Positions 1 through 9,069 are shown, numbered from the stretch's first letter. The stretch: DNA of 47,070 nt from Bacteroidales bacterium (GCA_017559545.1 JAFYRK010000038.1:1-47070), one strand, 5' to 3'. Numbers and translations are program-made. The notes: generated by a model not told the origin, from the sequence alone.

Positions 1-7
1 ACCACGC

Positions 8-76
8 AGGATACGTTGGGAGGGGCCGGAGTGAGCGAAGCGAACGGAGTCGTCCGCAATCACTGCTATCCTCCCG
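8..76. other. GC-rich intergenic stretch with inverted arms
   Basis: No gene is visible in the first 171 bases. The arms GGATA (8-12) and TATCC (68-72), with GGGAGG and CCTCCC nearby, could fold around a centre that reads GAGTGAGCGAAGCGAAC. It may be a dispersed repeat or the tail of an element cut by the window edge. No RNA family was recognised. Confidence 0.25.
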
Positions 77-93
77 GTGTAATATAAAATGAA

Positions 94-147
94 AAAAGAG
101 TGACTAATCAGTCAATTAAGACTTTTTAGTCACCCTCTTTTATTAAT
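94..147 (+). terminator. Rho-independent terminator upstream of dacB
   Basis: The arm AAAAGAGTGACTAA (94-107) pairs with 126-141, with a two-base bulge on the right arm, and a T-rich tail follows. It would end a plus-strand transcript that enters from the left of the window. The dacB promoter box starts directly after it. Confidence 0.6.
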
Positions 148-151
148 TTTG
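144..151 (+). promoter_or_regulatory. dacB promoter -7 box
   Basis: TAATTTTG matches the Bacteroidota -7 consensus TAnnTTTG. It lies 20 bases before the dacB ATG, giving a very short leader. No exact TTTG is seen at the -33 position. Confidence 0.5.
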
Positions 152-171
152 CACTGACATAAACCAAGAAT

Positions 172-1650
172 ATGAAAAGAATATTATCCATATACCTGCT
201 GCTGTGGTGCACAACTGCAATGGCGCAACTCAAGCCTGAAGCAGACCAGGCACAGACAGTCATCAAGTCCATAATCTCTGATCAGTCAGTGGAAAACGCC
301 GTAATAGGAATCTATGCAATCAGCGGAGACGGGCGCACGCTTGCCGACATCAACTCCCGCACCATGATGGTACCGGCATCAAACATGAAACTCATCAGCA
401 CAGGGGCCGCTATCCACAAACTTGGGCCGGATTACAGATTCGAGACTGCCATAGGACACGATGGTACAGTTGAGGAGGGCGTACTGAAAGGCAACCTGTA
501 CATCATAGGAGGAGGCGACCCTACCCTCGGGTCAAAAGACTCCATTGCCGTCAACCTGGACAAAGTGTTCGCACAGTGGGAAAACATGGTACGCAAGGCT
601 GGAATCAGGAAGATTGAGGGCAGGATCATTGGAGACGGACGCTGCTTCGAGGGAATGATGGAGGAACCGACATGGCTATGGAATGACATAGGAACATACT
701 ATGGTGCAGGTATATCAGGACTCATGTTCTACGAGAACATGCAGTCGTTTACCGTCGCGGCTGGAGACAGCATCGGAGCGCCGGTAAAGATTTCTCCTTC
801 ATATCCTGATACGCCTTGGATGGAATTCAGATATAACTGCACAACAGGCGAAAACGGCACAGGAGACCGACTTTTCATGTACACATGCGATCTCGCTCCC
901 GTGGCAGAAATCAGAGGCACATTCGGCCTGGACCGTGGTAAGAAAAGACTGGACTGCAGCAATAAATTTCCGGAATACACATGCGCATACTATTTCACTG
1001 ACTATCTGAAAAAGAAGGGAATAGCGTGCACAGAAGGGCCAGGAGACTACAAACTGGAAACTGATTGGAAGACCAATGGCGAAGTCAACATCCTGGGAAA
1101 GACATATTCACCCACCCTTGACAGAATCATCTTCGAGACAAACCACGCCAGCAACAACATCTACGCTGAGACACTCCTGAGAGGTCTTTCACGCGAGATG
1201 ACCGGAAGCGCAAGCTACGACTCTGCATATGTAGCATTAGGAGATGTCTTCAAGGAGTTGGGAGTTTCAGCCAAAGGAGCGGACATCCAGGATGGAAGCG
1301 GACTGTCAAGACAGAACTATATATCAGCAGAGTTCTTCTGCAGATTCCTTGAAGGTATGATGTCGTCACCGAATTTCGAGGCATACGCATCCAGCCTGCC
1401 TTCCCCAGGAGGCAACGGCACGCTTAACTATAACATGAAAAGCTATCCGGTCAGCATTAAGGAACGCATACTTGTAAAGAGCGGTTCCATGAACGGAGTC
1501 AGGTGCTATAGCGGATACGTCATCCCTACAGAAGGCTGCAAGGATGACTGTATCATATTCTCTATTCTGGTTAATAACTGCACCTCACCAACATGGCAAG
1601 TGAGGCCGCTGCTGGATAAGATAATGGGATACCTGGCAGGGCTGAATTAG
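172..1650 (+). CDS. dacB: D-alanyl-D-alanine carboxypeptidase/endopeptidase (PBP4 type)
   Basis: This is a 492-residue class C low-molecular-weight penicillin-binding protein of peptidase family S13. It trims the terminal D-Ala of peptidoglycan stem peptides and can cleave cross-links in the periplasm. Residues 1-19 form a signal peptide ending in AMA. The SxxK motif is PASNMK (S70, K73). The DGSGLSRQN block near residue 375-382 and KSG at 436-438, which replaces the usual KTG, complete the active site. Length fits the DacB family. The start follows a terminator and a -7 box. It converges on the next gene, and the two stop codons overlap (TAG 1648-1650 against TAA 1649-1647), so neither transcript has room for its own intergenic terminator. 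Confidence 0.93.
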   Translation: MKRILSIYLLLWCTTAMAQLKPEADQAQTVIKSIISDQSVENAVIGIYAISGDGRTLADINSRTMMVPASNMKLISTGAAIHKLGPDYRFETAIGHDGTVEEGVLKGNLYIIGGGDPTLGSKDSIAVNLDKVFAQWENMVRKAGIRKIEGRIIGDGRCFEGMMEEPTWLWNDIGTYYGAGISGLMFYENMQSFTVAAGDSIGAPVKISPSYPDTPWMEFRYNCTTGENGTGDRLFMYTCDLAPVAEIRGTFGLDRGKKRLDCSNKFPEYTCAYYFTDYLKKKGIACTEGPGDYKLETDWKTNGEVNILGKTYSPTLDRIIFETNHASNNIYAETLLRGLSREMTGSASYDSAYVALGDVFKELGVSAKGADIQDGSGLSRQNYISAEFFCRFLEGMMSSPNFEAYASSLPSPGGNGTLNYNMKSYPVSIKERILVKSGSMNGVRCYSGYVIPTEGCKDDCIIFSILVNNCTSPTWQVRPLLDKIMGYLAGLN

Positions 1651-3113
1651 CGTCCGTGCTTTGAACCCAATGCCAGCGAAAGTCCGAAGTGGAAGTTAGT
1701 CCTGAGCGAAGCCGGAACAAGCGCATGCTCATAACCTTTATTCGCAAGGGACGAAGGCATCTGCATCATATTATCGAGTATAGGAGCCGGGATCCACTCT
1801 CCTGGAAGGTAATCGCATCCTACGCAGATATTGACTCCGGCCTTAGGAGTGAGTTCGAGAAGCCATCCGAATGTTCCCCTGGTATTATACATCGAATAAT
1901 TAAGTCCCAAAGCAAGCCACTTGAGAGGCATCAGATTGCATGATGCCGTAACCTCCTGTCTGTAATAGCTATGGCTGAATCTTCCTGAGTAAAGGAGACC
2001 GAAGCTGATTCTGTTCCAAAGAATCGGAACCTCAAGTCCGGCATATACAGACGGCATGGACGAACGAAGCATACCGCCCTGCATATCCTCCTGAGTCAGA
2101 TTTATGAGTTGATCCTTGGCAGACTCGACGAAATCGTTGATAGCCGCCTCGATATCCATATTGTCCATCGACACATCCTGGAAACCTACCCAGTCAACCT
2201 TTCCTGCAGTAGAGAAGGCCGACAGAGCATCCTGCTTATAGCTGATCACTCCCAGGTCAGTCACTGCAGCCGAGAGAGAAAGGCCTTTGAAGAAACCCTT
2301 TCTTATAATCTGCCAATCAACACCAAGGTCAACGGAACCGCCATATCCGGCAAGCACCTTATTGGCAAGCATACGGTTCAGGTCAAAGCTCACTTCCGGC
2401 ATCAGTTCCCCTTCCGGAAGATTGACATCAAGGCCTTGAAGGGCACCATATACATATCCTTCTGTCTCCACTGTCCACTTCTCGTGAGAAGTACTCAAAC
2501 GGACATTCTCCAGGTTAAGAGCCGCATAAGCCAGCGGAGCGATGAAACGCGCCTTCACTCCGATACGCACTCCGTCAGACACATTGCGCGACCAGCCGAG
2601 TGCAGCCTGTACCGAAGCTGAAGCATACGCATTGAAATTGGCGATATTGAAGCTTTCGCCTGATGTGCCTGTACCCTTCTTCACAAACATGAAAAGGTCT
2701 CTTGGGACATCCACATCAAGTCCCGCACGCACTGAAAGGTCAAATGTCCAGAACGCCTTTTTCTTATTGTAGAATCCGAAGTTCAGGATGTTTGTCGCCA
2801 TGTCCATATCAAAGTGAGGATACTGCGCCAAAGCCTTGTCAAACTCCGCCACGGACACATTCTTATGAAGGAATGTGAGGAGTTCACCTTCATACGGATA
2901 CAGGAATGTAGGAACATCCAGGTTTGTCATAGCTCCCATGCCCAGGTTTCCGACCACAGGAATCTGAAGATAGTTTGCCCTTGGGGCAAAAGCCGGGTTC
3001 ATCTTGTTTCTGTTCAGGGAATTATCCATGAAATATGAACCCTTGAGGGCTTGCGCTCCTGAAACAAGTGGGAGCAACATGACTGCTACTGCAATGATTA
3101 TAGATCTTTTCAT
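1647..3113 (-). CDS. DUF5723-like outer-membrane barrel protein
   Basis: The product is about 488 residues. It has a signal peptide (MKRSIIIAVAVMLLPLVSGAQA) and then the NxNxxNPA-type start (NSLNRNKMNPAFAPRA) seen in DUF5723 and PorP/SprF-like Bacteroidota barrel proteins. The remainder alternates hydrophobic and polar residues with many Gly and aromatics, as expected of a beta-barrel. The start at 3113 is preferred over an in-frame ATG 21 bases upstream, because an AGGAGG ribosome site lies about 8 bases before it and the signal peptide begins there. The upstream lipoprotein gene stops 4 bases before this ATG, so the two are co-transcribed and probably work as a pair. Molecular role is unknown. 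Confidence 0.75.
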   Translation of the reverse strand: MKRSIIIAVAVMLLPLVSGAQALKGSYFMDNSLNRNKMNPAFAPRANYLQIPVVGNLGMGAMTNLDVPTFLYPYEGELLTFLHKNVSVAEFDKALAQYPHFDMDMATNILNFGFYNKKKAFWTFDLSVRAGLDVDVPRDLFMFVKKGTGTSGESFNIANFNAYASASVQAALGWSRNVSDGVRIGVKARFIAPLAYAALNLENVRLSTSHEKWTVETEGYVYGALQGLDVNLPEGELMPEVSFDLNRMLANKVLAGYGGSVDLGVDWQIIRKGFFKGLSLSAAVTDLGVISYKQDALSAFSTAGKVDWVGFQDVSMDNMDIEAAINDFVESAKDQLINLTQEDMQGGMLRSSMPSVYAGLEVPILWNRISFGLLYSGRFSHSYYRQEVTASCNLMPLKWLALGLNYSMYNTRGTFGWLLELTPKAGVNICVGCDYLPGEWIPAPILDNMMQMPSSLANKGYEHALVPASLRTNFHFGLSLALGSKHGR

Positions 3114-3117
3114 AACG

Positions 3118-6100
3118 TTACTCCTCCTTTCCATTCATAAGTTCCTTCGCATCCACTGTGATACCCTCTGGCACCAACGCCTGAAGAGAGGCTTGAATGA
3201 AACACTTGTCTGACAAAGGCACGCCTGCCACTGCTGCAAGATTGAACTCAAGTTCGATCGCGCTGACGCCCTCGACCTCTGTGCCTTCCTTTTTCTGAAG
3301 TCCAAGATAGAGGTTGGTTACCGCATGCTCGCCATCTGGAGAGCATCCTGAGATCTTCTGGACAGAAGCTGTCTCATCGAGAGGAATCACAGCTCCGTCA
3401 TTATCCAGGAGGTTCACCTTCATAGATATCTCAAATGGGAGACTGCTGGTCACCTCACCGGTAAGCACGAGACCACCCATAGCAAGAAGCTGCTCAACCA
3501 TCTCTGGAATCTCTGGGATTGTGTCTCTGTAAGTCACAGCGGCACCATCACCGAACTCGAATGGGATAGCCACTGAATAAGCCGCCTCGACAACATACTT
3601 CTGAGTAGGTTCAACCACACACGTCTTCGATGGGTCAGAACCTGCCTCGACAACGATATTGAGACTGTCAGGCATATCCTTGAGATATTCCCTGACAGGC
3701 AGATGTATATGAGTATATCCCTGAGGTCTGTCTTCTGACATAGACTCCTCATCCAAAGACAGCCAATATCTTGTGTATGTCGTATCTGCAGCAGACTCAG
3801 AGTGGTTAAGAGTTATGTCTGTTGACCAAGCCTCTGCCGCATTTCCACCTGAATATGGAGTAATGACGAGCTTCGCTCCAAGAGGAACACCCACATTCGT
3901 CTTGATTTCCGCTGCGATATTGAGCTTTGATATAAGGTTCTCTATTCCTGTGATTTCAACATTGTCACCCTTGAGGTATCCTTTATAAGGAGTCAGGTCA
4001 AGAGATGTCTCAACTGCAGGAATCTGCACATCCACCTTACCAAGAACCTTAGATATCACGATATCCTTGATGCCGGCATCAACCTTCACTTCGAGATTCT
4101 TGCCCAACCATTCATTGATATCAAGAGCGATATTGTCAAGGACAACCTTTCCGTTGATTGTAACTATATCCTTGAGGTTCTCAAGATCCTTAAGGTCTAT
4201 CTCGGACAAGTCAAGAGCAGCAATCCTTACAGGTTCCACTACAATCATTCCTGACTTGTCAAGTTCTCCCCTGACAGAAAGAACATTTCCCTCTTTAATA
4301 TTGTCGGAATCCAGGACAATCATCTCAGGAAGGTCAATTTCAAAATCAAGGCTGAGGGTTGTGGTTCCAAGATCCGGAAGCTTAGTTGCATCAAGATTCA
4401 TTGTAAAATACACATCCTCGAACTCAACGCAATCAATGCTTACAAGCTGCTCTGGAAGATCATCGATTGACATCATTCCGATTTCAAAGTTCTTCTCGAT
4501 AAGCTTCTCATAAGGCTTGTCCATGGCCAATGTGCCAAGTCTGATCTCCGGAATCACTGCCGACATACCCACTACGCATTCAGGAGCAGTAAGGGCAGTA
4601 ATATCTTCCTTGGTGATGCTTCCGGCCGGAATAGTCACTCCTCCGGACACCGCGAAATTGCCTCCTGCCCAATACTTACCATCATCTCCCTTGACTGGAG
4701 CAATCTCAAGACAGTCTATAGGAAGCCTTATCTCAGAAGGAAGCTCCCCTATTATGGTTATAGTTCCCTTCGTTTCATCATAATTATATCCATTAAGCGC
4801 CTCTTTCCTGAACTTGAGCATCTGTGGGAAAGTTATGACAAGATTTTCCTCTGGATCGGCAACTATCTCCATTCCAGTGTTCGGCAGCATGATATTGACC
4901 ACGATTTCCGGATCGCCATCAGGAATCACGTTAACGGTTCCGAACTCCTCCATACCTGTCACGTCAAACTTAAATTCCTGACCGAAATCTATTGGATATT
5001 CATATCCTGTAATCGACACTGAATAATCATCAATCACCAGGTCGACTGCCTCGACTTTAACTGTCACGCTCAAATCAGGCTCCCCTTCGTCAGGAAGGTC
5101 AGCACATCCGACTGTTCCACCAGCGTTCACTACGGCCTCGACAATAACATCCTCGTCCAAAGTAATTTTGCCTCCATCCGGTTCAGGAAGAGTGATGCGT
5201 TCAATCTTTATCTCACGGCTGTAACCATCTGACAAATCCACATCCACGATCTCAAGCACACGATTCTGCGCGCCCTCAACCTCTATTCCTTCCGGGAAAG
5301 TAAGTTTCAAAGAAGCCAACTTAAGCTCAAAACCATCAGGCATAGCGTTCGGAACAATTGACATAGTGATCTTGGAATCATCAGAAAGAGTCACATAGTC
5401 AATATCACTTATAGGAGAGTCAAGCGAAATAGTCTGCTTGAAAGGAACTTCCATCTGATCACAAGGAACTTCTATCTGATCCAGCGTCATCTTCACATCA
5501 TCCACCTGAAAATTCACAAACTTCATCTCAATGAAGAAGCCCATCTTCTGATCAGATGTTGCGCATCCCTTGAGATGGTTGACAGTCGTCTTTATCTCAT
5601 CAGCATCATAATCTATTTCTCCCTTGACATTGAGTTTAAGATTCTTACTTAATTTAAGAGATCCGTCAGCTGCCGTTGTCCAATCATCATCTGAAAGAAC
5701 GAGATCCCCTATCTCAAACTCCATGACAGCTTCGTTACCGTTCACTGGAACCTTAAACACACCGCCTATCTTGTCATCAACGTCATTATCTCCAGACACT
5801 ACATCAAAAATCTTGCTGACATCAATTTCATTGATCTTCAACTCTATCTTACCATCTGTAAAGAACGAGTTTGTAAATCCGACACTCATTACGAGCTTCG
5901 CTCCTTCCTGAAGGACAATATCTTCTACTGAAGTTATGCCGGCTGGAAGAGACATCTCGAAAGATACTTCCTTTTCAACTGGTCCGAACCCTGGAACTAT
6001 AGGCATGTCCTCTTCAAGATTCCAGTCTGAAACGAACTGACCGATCGAACCGATACCGACCTGCGTATCCCAAAGCATAGGAAGGGCATTTATCTCTAGT

Positions 6101-6702
6101 ATCTTATCCTTTTTCTTCAGTTCTGCAATATCATCACTATAAGTAACCTCCGGAAGATTCAACTTGAGAGTCTCCGCATCTGGCTTATAGCCATGAAGTC
6201 CCGCATAGATGGTAAAGCTGGTATCAAAGCCGTCGAATGATAGTTCAGGAACATCTATTTCATCTCCTAAATGAAATGTATTCTCATACTCAGCCTCCGG
6301 AATCTTGAGGCTGGACACATCAACCGAATTAAGGTTGAACGAGAACGCCTCAGATATAGCGACATCCGGAATCTCTATATTCGATAGAAGATTATTCAAT
6401 GTATCAGAAAGGTCCATACGGTCCGACAGAGCCACACCGTATTCACCATTAGCTCCAACTGTAAAGTATTTCAGGAGAGACTCATCCTCCACATTAGCCA
6501 GGAGCGAATCCTTGATGTCTTTCAGCATGATTTTACTTGTGCTTCCCAAAGGCACAGAGAGACCGTCCTGAAACACAGTCATCTCCAGATTGACCCTATC
6601 TTCCGAAAGAGTGTATTCCTCATTCACGCACGAAGAAAATAACAGCAAAAGCGATAAAGCGACAACTACAGTCATCGCTTCGAGTAGTCCCGTTCTTTTC
6701 AT
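3118..6702 (-). CDS. Very large acidic lipoprotein, unknown function
   Basis: This 1194-residue protein starts with a lipoprotein signal whose lipobox is LFSSC (C25). It is rich in Asp, Glu, Val, Ile and Leu, and consists of recurring short segments that look like beta-strands (for example LSLDFEIDLPE and VEVDAG-type runs). I see no enzyme motif. A stacked beta-sandwich adhesin or surface scaffold is possible. It has its own perfect promoter and is followed after 4 bases by the DUF5723-type barrel gene. One reading is a barrel plus its surface-exposed or periplasmic partner. I did not recognise a named family. Confidence 0.8.
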   Translation of the reverse strand: MKRTGLLEAMTVVVALSLLLLFSSCVNEEYTLSEDRVNLEMTVFQDGLSVPLGSTSKIMLKDIKDSLLANVEDESLLKYFTVGANGEYGVALSDRMDLSDTLNNLLSNIEIPDVAISEAFSFNLNSVDVSSLKIPEAEYENTFHLGDEIDVPELSFDGFDTSFTIYAGLHGYKPDAETLKLNLPEVTYSDDIAELKKKDKILEINALPMLWDTQVGIGSIGQFVSDWNLEEDMPIVPGFGPVEKEVSFEMSLPAGITSVEDIVLQEGAKLVMSVGFTNSFFTDGKIELKINEIDVSKIFDVVSGDNDVDDKIGGVFKVPVNGNEAVMEFEIGDLVLSDDDWTTAADGSLKLSKNLKLNVKGEIDYDADEIKTTVNHLKGCATSDQKMGFFIEMKFVNFQVDDVKMTLDQIEVPCDQMEVPFKQTISLDSPISDIDYVTLSDDSKITMSIVPNAMPDGFELKLASLKLTFPEGIEVEGAQNRVLEIVDVDLSDGYSREIKIERITLPEPDGGKITLDEDVIVEAVVNAGGTVGCADLPDEGEPDLSVTVKVEAVDLVIDDYSVSITGYEYPIDFGQEFKFDVTGMEEFGTVNVIPDGDPEIVVNIMLPNTGMEIVADPEENLVITFPQMLKFRKEALNGYNYDETKGTITIIGELPSEIRLPIDCLEIAPVKGDDGKYWAGGNFAVSGGVTIPAGSITKEDITALTAPECVVGMSAVIPEIRLGTLAMDKPYEKLIEKNFEIGMMSIDDLPEQLVSIDCVEFEDVYFTMNLDATKLPDLGTTTLSLDFEIDLPEMIVLDSDNIKEGNVLSVRGELDKSGMIVVEPVRIAALDLSEIDLKDLENLKDIVTINGKVVLDNIALDINEWLGKNLEVKVDAGIKDIVISKVLGKVDVQIPAVETSLDLTPYKGYLKGDNVEITGIENLISKLNIAAEIKTNVGVPLGAKLVITPYSGGNAAEAWSTDITLNHSESAADTTYTRYWLSLDEESMSEDRPQGYTHIHLPVREYLKDMPDSLNIVVEAGSDPSKTCVVEPTQKYVVEAAYSVAIPFEFGDGAAVTYRDTIPEIPEMVEQLLAMGGLVLTGEVTSSLPFEISMKVNLLDNDGAVIPLDETASVQKISGCSPDGEHAVTNLYLGLQKKEGTEVEGVSAIELEFNLAAVAGVPLSDKCFIQASLQALVPEGITVDAKELMNGKEE

Positions 6703-6727
6703 TAGATTAAATTTTCGATTTTGTCTG

Positions 6728-6758
6728 CAAATTTATGTAAACGTTGATAATTATCAAA
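6728..6758 (-). promoter_or_regulatory. Promoter of the giant lipoprotein operon
   Basis: On the minus strand TTTG (6758-6755), 19 bases, then TAAATTTG (6735-6728) matches the Bacteroidota sigma-ABfr consensus TTTG-N19-TAnnTTTG exactly. The lipoprotein ATG is 26 bases downstream. Confidence 0.75.
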
Positions 6759-6761
6759 TAA

Positions 6762-8141
6762 TTATCCCTTAAACAAGCTCCTGCAAAGCGCAGGCACATC
6801 CGTAACCTTTATAATCTCTATGCCGTCAGCCTGACCTGCAAGAGCTTCCAGGCTGCTGAAACTTGATACATATATCTTCTTAAAGCCCAGACGGGCAGCC
6901 TCGATTACACGGCGCTCGGTCTGCGCCACAGGGCGCACCTCGCCGCTGAGTCCAATCTCTCCAGCAAAACATATATCAGCAGGAATAGCGAAATCAAAAT
7001 TAGAAGAAAGCACTGCACAGATCACAGCCAGATCACATGCCGGGTCATTGACTTTCAGACCTCCTGCCATATTCAGGAACACATCCTTGACACTCAATTT
7101 GAAGCCGGCACGCTTCTCAAGCACTGCCAAAAGCATGTTCAGACGGCGCACATCAAAACCTGTAGCGCTACGTTGAGGTGTTCCATACGCAGCCGAACTT
7201 ACCAGTGCCTGAACTTCAATGAGAAACGGTCTTGTACCGTCAAGCATAGCGCTCACTGCGACTCCGCTGAGGCCTTCCTCATGCATAGGAATCAGCATTT
7301 CCGATGGATTGCTGACTTCGCGCAACCCCTTTCCCGTCATCTCGAACACCGCCAGTTCCGAAGTGGAGCCGAAACGGTTCTTTATGCTTCTGAGCAGTCT
7401 GTATGTTCCCCTATTATCACCCTCAAACTGTAGGACGACATCCACGATGTGCTCCAATATCTTTGGACCTGCGATACTACCCTCTTTGGTAATATGACCT
7501 ATCAGAATCACTGGCACACCGGTCTCTTTAGCAAACCTCAGAAGCATGGCAGCAGTTTCCTTGATTTGAGTAACCGAACCAGGAGACGACTCTACATTCT
7601 GCGAGAACATGGTCTGCACCGAGTCTACAATCATCAGGTCCGGCATCATTTCACGCGCCTCTCTGATAATATTTTCCATCAGTGTCTCGCTGTATATCAT
7701 ACAGTTCACATCATCACCACCGATACGTGCCGCCCTGAGCTTCACCTGACGTGCGCTTTCCTCGCCTGTTACATAAAGTGTCTTGAGGTTTTTGCAATAT
7801 AGAGGTATCTGAAGCGACAGGGTTGACTTTCCTATGCCCGGTTCACCGCCTATGAGCACAAGCGAACCCTCGACAAGACCTCCTCCGAGAATCCTGTCCA
7901 TCTCAGCATTATTCAACGATATACGGGTCTCGACTGATGAGTCAATATGCGACAACGGCACAGGCTTGTGACCTGCTCCAGGCACGGACATGACTGCCCC
8001 GGACTGCTTCTTTCCAGTTGCAACCGTCTCCTCCACCATAGTGTTCCACTCCCCGCAGGCAGGACATCTGCCCATCCACTTAGGACTCTCGTTTCCACAT
8101 TCCTTGCAGAACCAAACTGTTTTTGTCTTTGCTGTCGGCAT
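6762..8141 (-). CDS. radA: DNA repair protein RadA (Sms)
   Basis: RadA is a RecA-like ATPase that drives branch migration during recombinational repair. The 459-residue product has the N-terminal C4 zinc finger (C12, C15, C26, C29), a Walker A loop GGEPGIGKST (98-107), the RadA-specific KNRFG motif, and a C-terminal Lon-protease-like domain ending in a hydrophobic segment. Length and domain order are normal. It stands alone, with two possible -7 boxes upstream and the giant lipoprotein promoter starting only a few bases before its stop codon. Confidence 0.97.
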   Translation of the reverse strand: MPTAKTKTVWFCKECGNESPKWMGRCPACGEWNTMVEETVATGKKQSGAVMSVPGAGHKPVPLSHIDSSVETRISLNNAEMDRILGGGLVEGSLVLIGGEPGIGKSTLSLQIPLYCKNLKTLYVTGEESARQVKLRAARIGGDDVNCMIYSETLMENIIREAREMMPDLMIVDSVQTMFSQNVESSPGSVTQIKETAAMLLRFAKETGVPVILIGHITKEGSIAGPKILEHIVDVVLQFEGDNRGTYRLLRSIKNRFGSTSELAVFEMTGKGLREVSNPSEMLIPMHEEGLSGVAVSAMLDGTRPFLIEVQALVSSAAYGTPQRSATGFDVRRLNMLLAVLEKRAGFKLSVKDVFLNMAGGLKVNDPACDLAVICAVLSSNFDFAIPADICFAGEIGLSGEVRPVAQTERRVIEAARLGFKKIYVSSFSSLEALAGQADGIEIIKVTDVPALCRSLFKG

Positions 8142-8171
8142 ATCTGTTTCTTAGTTTTTGTAAATATGTTC

Positions 8172-8187
8172 CAAATTTACAAAATTA
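8172..8187 (-). promoter_or_regulatory. Candidate radA promoter boxes
   Basis: Two adjacent minus-strand boxes, TAAATTTG (8179-8172) and TAATTTTG (8187-8180), both fit TAnnTTTG. Neither has TTTG 19 bases upstream. Either could serve radA, whose ATG is at 8141. Confidence 0.45.
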
Positions 8188-8191
8188 TACA

Positions 8192-8228
8192 AAAAGACAC
8201 CGTGCCGACATTCGTCACGGTGTCTTTT
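8192..8228 (-). terminator. Strong terminator after the Cys-rich lipoprotein gene
   Basis: A perfect 13-base-pair stem, AAAAGACACCGTG (8192-8204) with CACGGTGTCTTTT (8216-8228), encloses an 11-base loop and is flanked by A and T runs on both sides. It lies 15 bases past the stop of the small lipoprotein gene on the minus strand and shields radA from read-through. It is symmetric enough to work in both directions. Confidence 0.85.
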
Positions 8229-8243
8229 AAATTAAATTATCAA

Positions 8244-8423
8244 TTACTTGCAGCAAACTGTATCGCAAGTAGCAGTGCTGTCGCAGCTAGCGCACTTTGT
8301 TGAATCGCAGCACTCGGTTGCCTCTTCGCAGCAAGTGTCAGCCTTCTTCTCATTGTTGCATGAGCAAGCAACAGCAGCAGCCATAGCAGCTACAATTGCC
8401 AATGACATAAATACCTTTTTCAT
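8244..8423 (-). CDS. Small cysteine-rich lipoprotein
   Basis: The 59-residue precursor begins MKKVFMSLAIVAAMAAAVAC with a lipobox-like VAC at C20. The mature part is short and carries 11 cysteines out of 40 residues, several as CC pairs (CCEE, ECCD, VCCK) between Asp, Glu, Ser and Thr. That pattern suggests metal binding or a disulfide-rich knot. The start at 8423 is chosen because the signal peptide begins there. A longer in-frame extension to 8480 would have to be transcribed from upstream of its own promoter. The gene is well bounded by a perfect promoter and a perfect terminator, so it is a single-gene unit. Function is unknown. Confidence 0.75.
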   Translation of the reverse strand: MKKVFMSLAIVAAMAAAVACSCNNEKKADTCCEEATECCDSTKCASCDSTATCDTVCCK

Positions 8424-8466
8424 AATCACTAATAAATTAATAGGGTTAAACATAACGCATTTGGGA

Positions 8467-8497
8467 CAAAAGTATAGCATTTTATGTAAAATACAAA
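8467..8497 (-). promoter_or_regulatory. Promoter of the Cys-rich lipoprotein gene
   Basis: On the minus strand TTTG (8497-8494), 19 bases, then TACTTTTG (8474-8467) fits the Bacteroidota consensus exactly. The inferred start of transcription is near 8460, giving a leader of about 37 bases. Confidence 0.75.
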
Positions 8498-8503
8498 AAA
8501 AAA

Positions 8504-8998
8504 TTAACGATCCAGCTCAAAAACTTCCATATCAGTGATTTTTCCTGCATCCAAACGGAAGCGCAGAGCTGTTCTGACCAGATGAAAACCCTGAATTCCA
8601 GCAGCTCCCGGATTAATGACCAACATATTGAACCTGGGATCCCTCACCACTTTCAGGATATGCGAATGGCCGCAGACGAAGATGTCAGGTTTCAGTTCAT
8701 CGATCAGTTTTCGCGCTTTTACATCATATCTTCCGGGATACCCTCCTACATGAATCATCAACACCTTGAAACCTTCACATTCAAAGAACCGATGTACCGG
8801 ATAAGTATAACGGAGATCATAGTTATCACAGTTTCCGGCAACACCGACAAGCGGCTTGAATGCCGCAATCTCCTCTGCGGTCTGAAAACCGCCGCCAAAA
8901 TCACCTGCGTGCCACACCTCGTCCACCGGAGCGAAGAACTCCCTGAACTGCTCGCTGAATACCCCATGGGTATCGGAAATAAGACCTATATATTTCAT
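8504..8998 (-). CDS. YfcE/MJ0936-type metallophosphoesterase
   Basis: This 164-residue calcineurin-like phosphoesterase shows the metal-binding motifs in order: SDTHG near residue 8, HAGDFGG, GNCDN, and CGHSH, with a final NPG segment. Family members hydrolyse phosphodiesters in vitro, and the physiological substrate is usually unknown. The start at 8998 (MKYIGLISDTHG) is preferred because the first motif must lie close to the N-terminus and a -7 box lies just upstream. The gene is divergent from rsmE across a short shared promoter region. Confidence 0.9.
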   Translation of the reverse strand: MKYIGLISDTHGVFSEQFREFFAPVDEVWHAGDFGGGFQTAEEIAAFKPLVGVAGNCDNYDLRYTYPVHRFFECEGFKVLMIHVGGYPGRYDVKARKLIDELKPDIFVCGHSHILKVVRDPRFNMLVINPGAAGIQGFHLVRTALRFRLDAGKITDMEVFELDR

Positions 8999-9019
8999 TA
9001 GAGAACATGGTTTAGTATG

Positions 9020-9045
9020 CAAAATTAGCATTTTGATTATATTTG
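9020..9045. promoter_or_regulatory. Divergent promoter region, phosphoesterase and rsmE
   Basis: A minus-strand TAATTTTG (9027-9020) serves the phosphoesterase gene, and a plus-strand TATATTTG (9038-9045) serves rsmE. The boxes are 10 bases apart, so the two polymerases must compete. No exact -33 TTTG is seen for either. Confidence 0.5.
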
Positions 9046-9069
9046 CACGCCCAAAAAGCTCAAAGAAGA

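Noticed and set aside
2109-2621. A 170-codon plus-strand ORF antisense to the barrel gene
   Set aside because: The barrel gene on the other strand has a signal peptide, a clear ribosome site and a family-like N-terminus. The ORF has none of these.
8424-8480. N-terminal extension of the Cys-rich lipoprotein
   Set aside because: The longer frame begins upstream of the promoter's inferred start of transcription (near 8460), and the signal peptide starts at 8423.
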